Shown in pieces: positions 57,762 through 64,000 of a stretch of 64,000 nucleotides of DNA; positions within the stretch are counted from its first letter, which is position 1, and every line of letters starts with the position of its first letter. Made by a program: the position numbers and the translations under genes. Source of the stretch: Methylophilus aquaticus (GTDB lineage Bacteria; Pseudomonadota; Gammaproteobacteria; Burkholderiales; Methylophilaceae); contig NZ_JAVCAP010000013.1 in the NCBI RefSeq assembly GCF_030769565.1, forward strand, positions 1 to 64,000, in the 5' to 3' direction. The notes under the pieces were generated by a model. It worked only from the letters and a program-made list of their open reading frames with translations. It made no database searches and was not told where the DNA came from.

Positions 57762-58232
57762 ATGAATACTATGTTGAATTCACCCCTTCCGGATTTCACT
57801 TTGCCAGCCACTTCTGGCTTGCAGTTCAAAGCCAGCGACTATTCAGGTAAATTCTTGGTACTTTATTTTTACCCCAAAGACGCTACTCCAGGCTGTACAA
57901 CGCAAGGCATCCAGTTTCGCGACATGTATGACCAGTTCAGTGCTGCTGATACCGCAATATTCGGCATTTCGCGCGACAGTATTAAATCTCACGAAAACTT
58001 TAAAGCCAAATACAGCTTCCCGTTTGAATTACTCTCTGACAGTGAAGAGACTGCTTGCCAGTTGTTTGGCGTCATCAAAATGAAAAATATGTACGGCAAG
58101 CAAGTGAGGGGCATCGAACGCAGTACTTTTATTGTTAATCCACAAGGCACTATCGTCAAAGAATGGCGAGGCGTCAAAGTCGATGGTCATGCCGCAGAGG
58201 TATTGGCCTGTATTCAGTCTTTTCATCCATAA
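57762..58232 (+). CDS. bcp: Peroxiredoxin Bcp (thioredoxin-dependent thiol peroxidase)
   Basis: A 156-residue enzyme that reduces peroxides with thioredoxin. The peroxidatic Cys45 is in KDATPGCTTQG. The resolving Cys found five residues later in E. coli Bcp is missing (the position is Ile), so this looks like the 1-Cys type or one using a distant Cys such as that in EETACQLF. M1 and M4 are both possible starts. PhoH follows 11 bp later. Confidence 0.92.
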   Translation: MNTMLNSPLPDFTLPATSGLQFKASDYSGKFLVLYFYPKDATPGCTTQGIQFRDMYDQFSAADTAIFGISRDSIKSHENFKAKYSFPFELLSDSEETACQLFGVIKMKNMYGKQVRGIERSTFIVNPQGTIVKEWRGVKVDGHAAEVLACIQSFHP

Positions 58233-58243
58233 AGCGATTATCT

Positions 58244-59638
58244 ATGGCACGTGCTCCACAAACCAAGTTATTTGTTCTAGATACCAACGTATTGATGCAC
58301 GACCCTTCCTCCCTTTTCAGGTTTGAGGAACACGACGTTTACCTACCAATGGTGACGCTTGAAGAGTTGGATAATAATAAAAAAGGGTTAACAGAAGTTG
58401 CACGCAATGCCCGCCAGGCAAGCCGCTTTCTTGAAGAAATAATGGGTAGCACGGATGCATCTACTCTTGAAGATGGCTGTCCATTGGCGATTCAAGGCAA
58501 CCGCCATTTAACGGGTAAGCTGTTTTTCCAAACCGAACACGTCCCCACAGACTTGCCAGGACTGGCAGGCAGCAAGGCTGATAATCAGATTATCAGCGTG
58601 GTGCTCTCGCTGCAAAAACAGCAAACTGCACGCAATGTGATCCTGGTCAGCAAAGATATCAATATCCGCATCAAAGCGCGTGCCATGGGCGTGCCAGCCG
58701 AGGATTATTTTAACGACAAGGTTCTCGAAGACAGCGATATGCTGTATACCGGCTTGCGGGAATTACCCCATGACTTCTGGGAAACACACAGCAAGGATAT
58801 GCACTCATGGCAAGAGTCCGGCCGGATGTTTTACAAAGTCCTGGGGCCGCTTGTGAAGTCCATGCTAATCAATGAGTTTGTATTTTACGAACATGACAAA
58901 CCATTTCATGCCATCGTCCGTAAGCTGGAAGATAATTCTGCGGTATTGGAAGTGGTGCATGACCATGCGAACCCCAAGCACAATGTTTGGGGCATTACTG
59001 CACGCAATCGAGAGCAGAATTTCGCGTTAAATCTGCTAATGGACCCTGAGATTGATTTTGTAACCTTGCTCGGGCAAGCAGGCACCGGTAAAACCTTGCT
59101 CACATTAGCCGCCGCCCTCACCCAGACACTGGATAAAAAGCGTTATTCGGAAATCATCATGACGCGTGTCACGGTGCCAGTCGGTGAGGATATTGGCTTT
59201 TTGCCGGGTACAGAAGAAGAGAAAATGGCGCCATGGATGGGGGCGCTAGAGGACAATCTGGATGTGCTAAACAAGACTGACGAAGATGTAGGAGAATGGG
59301 GGCGCGCCGCGACTCAGGATTTAATTCGCACCCGCATCAAAATAAAATCGCTTAACTTCATGCGTGGAAGAACGTTTCTCAACAAGTTTTTAATTATTGA
59401 TGAGGCACAGAACCTGACGCCCAAACAAATGAAAACCTTGATCACGCGTGCCGGCCCTGGCACTAAAGTGGTCTGTTTGGGCAATATTGCGCAAATTGAC
59501 ACGCCATACCTGACCGAGGGCAGCTCTGGGCTGACTTATGTCGTTGATCGATTCAAAGGCTGGTCGCATAATGGACACATCACATTGGTTCGTGGTGAGC
59601 GTTCACGCTTGGCCGACTTTGCAGCCGAGGTATTGTAG
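58244..59638 (+). CDS. PIN domain plus PhoH family ATPase
   Basis: A 464-residue PhoH2-type protein. Residues 9-140 are a PIN ribonuclease domain (LFVLDTNVLMHDP, then MVTLEELDNNKKG). The C-terminal half is a PhoH ATPase with the P-loop GQAGTGKT at 277-284 and Walker B FLIIDEAQNLTP. Such proteins are linked to RNA unwinding and cleavage. The open frame runs back into bcp (58163), but the ATG at 58244 fits the PIN start and lies 11 bp after the bcp stop. Confidence 0.9.
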   Translation: MARAPQTKLFVLDTNVLMHDPSSLFRFEEHDVYLPMVTLEELDNNKKGLTEVARNARQASRFLEEIMGSTDASTLEDGCPLAIQGNRHLTGKLFFQTEHVPTDLPGLAGSKADNQIISVVLSLQKQQTARNVILVSKDINIRIKARAMGVPAEDYFNDKVLEDSDMLYTGLRELPHDFWETHSKDMHSWQESGRMFYKVLGPLVKSMLINEFVFYEHDKPFHAIVRKLEDNSAVLEVVHDHANPKHNVWGITARNREQNFALNLLMDPEIDFVTLLGQAGTGKTLLTLAAALTQTLDKKRYSEIIMTRVTVPVGEDIGFLPGTEEEKMAPWMGALEDNLDVLNKTDEDVGEWGRAATQDLIRTRIKIKSLNFMRGRTFLNKFLIIDEAQNLTPKQMKTLITRAGPGTKVVCLGNIAQIDTPYLTEGSSGLTYVVDRFKGWSHNGHITLVRGERSRLADFAAEVL

Positions 59639-59658
59639 ACCTTTGTCTACCACGGGTT

Positions 59659-60831
59659 ATGGCTAAAGGTTTCTTCACGCTGCTGATTGCGCAGTTTTTG
59701 TCTGCAATCGCAGACAATGCGTTGCTATTTGCAGCAATTGCGCTGTTGGCAAAGCTCAATGCTCCCAGTTGGCACGAGCCACTGTTGCGTGAATTTTTTG
59801 TGATCTCTTACATTATTCTCGCGCCCTTTGTCGGCCCCTTTGCAGATGCATTACCCAAAGGCCGCGTCATGTTTCTGAGTAACGGTCTCAAGTTTTTTGG
59901 CTGTGCGATGGCGCTTGCAGGCATGCCACCGCTATACGCTTACGCCATCGTCGGGATTGGTGCAGCGGCATACTCCCCCGCAAAATACGGCATATTGACC
60001 GAGATGTTGCCTTCACACAAATTGATTAAGGCAAACGCTTGGATGGAGGGAACTACAGTAACCGCCATCATTCTCGGGCCGGTGCTTGGAGCATCAATCT
60101 CGGCTAATAATCCTTATCTTGGCATCGCTTGCATCACCGTACTTTATTTGCTCGCAGCTGCTTTTAACTATTACATTCCAAAATTGCCGATCGACCATCA
60201 GGTACAACAGAAAACATTGCGGTTTCTACTTAAGGACTTCTGGCATGCTTTTGTTACGCTGTGGAAGGATCCACAAGGACAGGTCTCATTAGCAGTGACC
60301 ACACTTTTCTGGGGAGCGGGGGCAACATTACAATTTGTGGTATTGAAATGGGCGGATATCAAATTAGGGTTCTCACCTCAACAAGCCACTTACTTAATCG
60401 CAATTCTTGCAGTTGGCATTGCTGCAGGCTCCGTCATCGCATCGCGCTATGTGCAGCTTGAAAACGCCGTCAAGGTTCTCCCGGCGGGCATTTACATGGG
60501 GGTATTAGTGATGAGCATGATGTTGATTACCAGCCCATTCATAGCTGCTATTCTATTATTTGTCATTGGGGTATTATCCGGTTACTTTCTTGTTCCGCTG
60601 AACTCCCTATTACAACATCGTGGTCATCATTTACTAGGCGCCGGACACTCAATTGCAGTTCAAAACTTTAACGAAAATATCGGCATCTTGTTGTTACTTG
60701 GCGCCTATACATGGATGGTTGGCGAACAGTATGAAATCAATTCGATTGTAGCCATCTTTGGTCTGTTTATTATTATCAGTATGTCGTTAATTACCATTGC
60801 CTATCGCAAGCGGGCACGCGTGCCTCAATAA
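59659..60831 (+). CDS. lplT: Lysophospholipid transporter LplT (MFS)
   Basis: A 390-residue major facilitator protein with 12 helices. The N-terminus reads LIAQFLSAIADNALLFAAIALL and is followed by GPFADALPKGRVMFLSNGLKF, both typical of LplT. In E. coli LplT flips lysophospholipids inward for the acyltransferase Aas; no aas gene is adjacent. A very long perfect palindromic terminator follows 16 bp later. Confidence 0.85.
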   Translation: MAKGFFTLLIAQFLSAIADNALLFAAIALLAKLNAPSWHEPLLREFFVISYIILAPFVGPFADALPKGRVMFLSNGLKFFGCAMALAGMPPLYAYAIVGIGAAAYSPAKYGILTEMLPSHKLIKANAWMEGTTVTAIILGPVLGASISANNPYLGIACITVLYLLAAAFNYYIPKLPIDHQVQQKTLRFLLKDFWHAFVTLWKDPQGQVSLAVTTLFWGAGATLQFVVLKWADIKLGFSPQQATYLIAILAVGIAAGSVIASRYVQLENAVKVLPAGIYMGVLVMSMMLITSPFIAAILLFVIGVLSGYFLVPLNSLLQHRGHHLLGAGHSIAVQNFNENIGILLLLGAYTWMVGEQYEINSIVAIFGLFIIISMSLITIAYRKRARVPQ

Positions 60832-60847
60832 AGACCAAGGGTAGTTA

Positions 60848-60905
60848 AGTGAGCACACTAAATCAAAAGGGCGCCTAAGCGCCCTTTTGATTTAGTGTGC
60901 TCACT
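60848..60905. terminator. Bidirectional terminator: 58-bp perfect palindrome
   Basis: Two perfect 27-bp arms (60848-60874 and 60879-60905) around a CTAA loop. The core AAAAGGGCGC / GCGCCCTTTT serves both strands with A/T-rich ends. It lies between the convergent lplT and ndh genes, and the right arm overlaps the ndh stop codon by two bases. A 27-bp perfect stem is longer than most terminators. Confidence 0.9.
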
Positions 60906-62229
60906 AGTGCAGCTTAACGTGAGGCTCTGTACGTCTCGAAATAATACGCCCTATCGAATGTAGAATGACTGCCAACACTCCATGTAATGCCATCAGGTGC
61001 ATTTTATAAAGTGACCGGTACATGACGCGTGCAAACAGTCCCTGAATATACATGCTACCGCCCGCAACCGCACCCATCAAACTTCCGACAGTAGAGTATT
61101 TACCCAGATTCACCAATGACCCATAGTCGTGGTAATGAAACTCTGGCAAGCTATCTTTACCTGCAACACGTGCTTTGACCGTCTTGACTAATACGGATGC
61201 TTGTTGATGGGCGGCTTGCGCACGCGGGGGCACAGTACTGTCATGCCCTAACCATGGACAAGCAGCACAATCCCCAAACGCAAAAATATTCTCATCTCGC
61301 GTGGATTGTAAATGTTGGTTCACAATCAACTGGTTGATCCGGTTCGTTTCCAACCCATCAATATCTTTAAGGAAATCTGGCGCTTTAATGCCCGCAGCCC
61401 AAACCACCAACTCCGCAGGTATAAATCGCCCACTGTGGGTAGTAATCCCTTTAGCAGAAACTTCAGTAACGCGCTCGCCAGTGAATACATTGACACGTAG
61501 TTTTCGCAACTCGACATCAACCGCATACGACAATTTTGTTGGCAAGGCAGGCAAAATACGATCGCTGGCCTCTATCAATGAGATTTTGACATCCCGATCA
61601 GGATCAATCTTGTCCAGACCATACGCAGTCAGTTCACGTGTTGTATTGTGCAATTCTGCAGCCAACTCTACACCTGTTGCACCGGCACCCACAATTGCAA
61701 CTTCCAGTTGACCTGGCTTCAGGGGCTCGGGTTGCGTTTGCGCACGCAACAAGGCATTGTGCAAATAACGATGGAATTTCTGGGCTTGCGACTGCGTATC
61801 CAATGCAAGCGAAAACTCGCGTGCGCCTTTAATACCAAAATCATTGGTCGTGCTGCCCACAGCAATAATCAAAGTATCATATTTAAAGGAACGGCGTGCA
61901 ATCACCTCACTCCCATCCTCATCATGGAATGGTGCCAAAAATACTTCTTTAGTTGCACGATTCAAACCATCCATGCGGCCAAGACGGAATTTGAAATGGT
62001 GCCAATGTGCTTGTGCAAGATATTCAAGCTCATGACGATCCGGATCCATACTACCCGCTGCAATTTCATGCAACAAAGGCTTCCACACATGCGTTCTGGT
62101 GGAGTCAATCAGGGTAATACGTGCCTTCTTCTTTTTACCCAATGAGTCACCCAACTTTGTAGCCAACTCAAGGCCGCCAGCACCACCACCTACGATGATC
62201 ACATGATGTAAATTATTTTCGTCTGTCAC
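60904..62229 (-). CDS. ndh: Type II NADH dehydrogenase (NDH-2-like)
   Basis: A 441-residue single-subunit flavoprotein that oxidises NADH and reduces quinone without pumping protons. The FAD loop is IIVGGGAGGLELATKL near residue 11, and the NAD loop VAIVGAGATGVELAAEL near 178. IFAFGDCAACPW closes the FAD site near 310. The C-terminal 50 residues contain hydrophobic stretches that likely bind the membrane. It is downstream of the XoxG cytochrome genes. Confidence 0.88.
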   Translation of the reverse strand: MTDENNLHHVIIVGGGAGGLELATKLGDSLGKKKKARITLIDSTRTHVWKPLLHEIAAGSMDPDRHELEYLAQAHWHHFKFRLGRMDGLNRATKEVFLAPFHDEDGSEVIARRSFKYDTLIIAVGSTTNDFGIKGAREFSLALDTQSQAQKFHRYLHNALLRAQTQPEPLKPGQLEVAIVGAGATGVELAAELHNTTRELTAYGLDKIDPDRDVKISLIEASDRILPALPTKLSYAVDVELRKLRVNVFTGERVTEVSAKGITTHSGRFIPAELVVWAAGIKAPDFLKDIDGLETNRINQLIVNQHLQSTRDENIFAFGDCAACPWLGHDSTVPPRAQAAHQQASVLVKTVKARVAGKDSLPEFHYHDYGSLVNLGKYSTVGSLMGAVAGGSMYIQGLFARVMYRSLYKMHLMALHGVLAVILHSIGRIISRRTEPHVKLH

Positions 62230-62304
62230 GTTGCTCTCTATCCTTCAATAAAAATGCGCGCCTGCCATACCCACAAGCGCGCACAAGACACTGCATTATA
62301 ACGG

Positions 62305-62820
62305 TTATTCGTTACCAGTAATTTTGGCATGACTTCTAATAAATGCGATGACCTTTAAAACATCATCTGGCTTAAGGCCATCATCCGGCGCCATTAAACC
62401 AAAACCCTTTGCACCCATGCCACCATTGGTTCCGTGCCAGATCGTCTCGAACATGCCTTTGTTGGTTGCGTTCTTTGCATAGCGAAAGTTTTCGCCTATC
62501 AACCCAGGGCCAACTGCACCTTCACCATGTCCACCATGACAAGCGACACATGAGAATAAATTAAACTTTTTCTTGCCTTGTTTAATTGCTTCTTCATTGC
62601 CAATATATGGATTCTTGCCAGTTGCCAAAAACTCCTTTGACTCTGGCGTATCGAACATTTTCGTATCAATTTGCATTGGCTGTCCGTCTTGCGTAGTGAC
62701 GAACTGTATCGCTTTGACATCGCCACCTTCAGACGCAACCTCACCTGATCCCGATGATTGACTGCCACATCCGGCAACCAAGCTTGCCAACAATCCAACA
62801 TATAAATATATTTTTAGCAT
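62305..62820 (-). CDS. XoxG/MxaG-like cytochrome c, lipoprotein form
   Basis: A 171-residue class I cytochrome c with a lipoprotein signal: the lipobox LVAGC with Cys18 as the likely lipid site. The haem motif is CVACH at 91-95, and LMAPDDGL holds a possible axial Met. About 101 residues match the neighbouring cytochrome at 92 positions. By context and sequence it belongs to the cytochromes that accept electrons from methanol dehydrogenase (XoxG or MxaG type), which are usually soluble in the periplasm. Membrane anchoring is the unusual point. The specific partner is not proven. Confidence 0.75.
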   Translation of the reverse strand: MLKIYLYVGLLASLVAGCGSQSSGSGEVASEGGDVKAIQFVTTQDGQPMQIDTKMFDTPESKEFLATGKNPYIGNEEAIKQGKKKFNLFSCVACHGGHGEGAVGPGLIGENFRYAKNATNKGMFETIWHGTNGGMGAKGFGLMAPDDGLKPDDVLKVIAFIRSHAKITGNE

Positions 62821-62910
62821 TATCCAAAATCCCCAAGTTTCGATGTTTATAGAAGTGATTTTATTTTGAGTTTTTATGTCTAAATCACCGTTCTATTTTG
62901 CCACAAAAAC

Positions 62911-62940
62911 AAAAAACGGTCACCTTGGCGACCGTTTTTT
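62911..62940 (-). terminator. Terminator after the periplasmic cytochrome gene
   Basis: A hairpin CGGTC-A-CC / GG-C-GACCG with one mismatch, flanked by A6 and T6, so it can act on both strands. It lies 17 bp after the cytochrome stop on the minus strand and separates the two cytochrome genes. Confidence 0.85.
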
Positions 62941-62956
62941 GACTACTGTATAACGT

Positions 62957-63439
62957 TTATTCGTTACCAGTCATTTTCACATTGCTATTGCTACGAATAA
63001 AAGCAATGACCTTCAATACTTCATCTGGTGTCAAACCATCATCCGGGGCCATCAAACCGAAGCCCTTGGCACCCATACCACCGTTAGTACCGTTCCAAAT
63101 GGTCTCAAACATCCCTTTGTTTGTTGCGTTTTTAGCATAACGGAAGTTAGAGCCGATCAAACCTGGTCCAACAGCACCTTCACCTTTACCACCGTGACAA
63201 GCTACACAGGAGTACAAGTTGAATTTTTTCTTACCGGCTTTAATTGCATCTTCGTTGCCGACATATGGGTTTTTGCCAGTAGCCAAAAACTCTTTGGCTG
63301 CAGGTGTATCGAATGTTGATTTATCGATATCCAATGCTGAACCATCAGTTGTTTTTGAAAAAGTGATATCAGCCATTGCATTGCCAGCCAAAGCCAACAA
63401 AGAAATCATTAATGCTGATTTAAGTGTATTGCCTAACAT
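62957..63439 (-). CDS. xoxG: XoxG-like cytochrome c, periplasmic
   Basis: A 160-residue cytochrome c with a cleavable signal peptide (residues 1-23, ending GNAMA). The haem motif CVACH is at residues 78-82, and GLMAPDDGL carries the candidate axial Met. The family takes electrons from a PQQ methanol dehydrogenase in methylotrophs. The frame extends to 63490, but the ATG at 63439 follows TAGGAGAAG, a clear ribosome site. The upstream neighbour is a XoxJ/MxaJ-like gene, which supports the call. The close paralogue lies 137 bp downstream. Confidence 0.78.
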   Translation of the reverse strand: MLGNTLKSALMISLLALAGNAMADITFSKTTDGSALDIDKSTFDTPAAKEFLATGKNPYVGNEDAIKAGKKKFNLYSCVACHGGKGEGAVGPGLIGSNFRYAKNATNKGMFETIWNGTNGGMGAKGFGLMAPDDGLTPDEVLKVIAFIRSNSNVKMTGNE

Positions 63440-63667
63440 GTCTTCTCCTAATCCAAAACAAAATGAGCGTGAATTAACCGGGTAATACAATTAACAATCA
63501 ACGCATGCTCATTTAACGAATCGTGCCAGAAACGGTTGACAGAAATTTTCCTACCAAGATGACAGAATTATTCACACAGCCATTTCAAAACAAGCTTGCG
63601 ATTCTACTGCGTTTTTTGCTGTATGTCATTACTAACTGACTGTTTACAATACTTTTTCAAACAGTTG

Positions 63668-64000
63668 TTACTTTTTATACACACTATCACCTTCAACGAC
63701 CGGCACCGTTGGAATACCGTAATCTTTCAGTATGGCGTCAATTTTATCTTTATTGCGCTCGAGTGCCTGATTAATCAAGTTCATACGCTCTTTATCTTTA
63801 TGACGAACCGCGACTGAAATGTTCCAATATTCTTTACCTTTTAGATTCACCTTGTTGTATTCAGGGATCAATCGGATTTCCAGCGGCACTTTTGATTGTT
63901 TTGCATAATAGCCAGCGATTGGCCCCCACATCACTGCCACATCAATCTCGCCTTTAATCAGGTCATCAATCACAAAGCTGGTAGGCAAGTTCAGATCGCG
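63668..64000 (-). CDS. xoxJ: XoxJ/MxaJ-like periplasmic binding protein, C-terminal part
   Basis: The last 110 residues of a substrate-binding-fold protein, cut by the window end. VIDDLIKGEIDVAVMWGPIAGYYAKQS is the typical pattern of the group tied to quinoprotein dehydrogenases. XoxJ is thought to help activate or assemble the lanthanide-dependent methanol dehydrogenase XoxF. The stop is at 63668, and the frame is open to the edge. xoxF would be expected further along on the same strand. The 178 bp to the cytochrome hold no gene. Confidence 0.75.
   Translation of the reverse strand, partial: RDLNLPTSFVIDDLIKGEIDVAVMWGPIAGYYAKQSKVPLEIRLIPEYNKVNLKGKEYWNISVAVRHKDKERMNLINQALERNKDKIDAILKDYGIPTVPVVEGDSVYKK

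Noticed and set aside
63513-63528. Possible sigma54 promoter (TGGCACG) upstream of the periplasmic cytochrome
   Set aside because: The -24 GG is present, but the required GC at -12 reads TA at the correct spacing.

Overview
The window reads as a chromosomal segment of a methylotrophic betaproteobacterium, most likely family Methylophilaceae. This is inferred from gene content: XoxG/XoxJ-type methanol-oxidation accessory genes at the right edge, an NAD-dependent molybdenum formate dehydrogenase with its cofactor genes, PEP-CTERM proteins, and a full betaproteobacterial division and cell-wall cluster. Genus cannot be fixed from the sequence alone. Almost all of the window is core genome. I see no insertion sequence, prophage, CRISPR array, tRNA or rRNA.

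Layout. 1-1.3 kb: a PEP-CTERM protein gene whose 5' part looks frameshifted, followed by a decayed second PEP-CTERM tail. 1.5-6.5 kb: nnrS, a thioredoxin-fold protein, rsmE, an AEC transporter and cfa. 6.6-13.2 kb: an unusual argA carrying an N-terminal Xre-type HTH domain, then argB, a GST, a pyrimidine 5'-nucleotidase, slmA, a DUF2788 protein, an SGNH hydrolase and a PAS-GGDEF diguanylate cyclase. 13.2-17.5 kb (minus): cca, an NDUFA9-like protein and slt. 17.5-36.4 kb (minus): a complete dcw cluster, mraZ-rsmH-ftsL-ftsI-murE-murF-mraY-murD-ftsW-murG-murC-murB-ddlB-ftsQ-ftsA-ftsZ-lpxC. It is headed by a good sigma70 promoter overlapped by four 10-bp repeats that look like MraZ operators. 36.7-46.1 kb: a membrane-anchored glutaredoxin, RNase P RNA, ung, pyrC, rsmI, yraN, a BON lipoprotein, a DUF3579 protein, a TlpA-like reductase, trxA, rho, rpmE and a GT39-like membrane protein.

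46.1-55.3 kb: fdsG-fdsB-fdsA-fdhD-fdsD run leftward, and moaA-mobA-moeA run rightward from a shared intergenic region. Together they build the formate dehydrogenase, its bis-MGD cofactor and the sulfuration step, which fits formate oxidation as the last step of C1 dissimilation. 55.3-60.8 kb: a TonB-like protein followed by an orphan histidine kinase, then bcp, a PIN-PhoH ATPase and lplT. 60.9-64 kb (minus): a type II NADH dehydrogenase, two near-identical XoxG-like cytochromes c (one a lipoprotein, one periplasmic) and the C-terminus of a XoxJ/MxaJ-like protein cut by the window end. A xoxF gene may lie beyond the edge.

The best items for follow-up are the HTH-ArgA fusion, a 60-bp duplicate of the mraY 3' end lying between mraY and murD, the tandem XoxG pair, the TonB-like/histidine kinase pair, and the MraZ operator array. 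I do not see a wholly new multi-gene system here.
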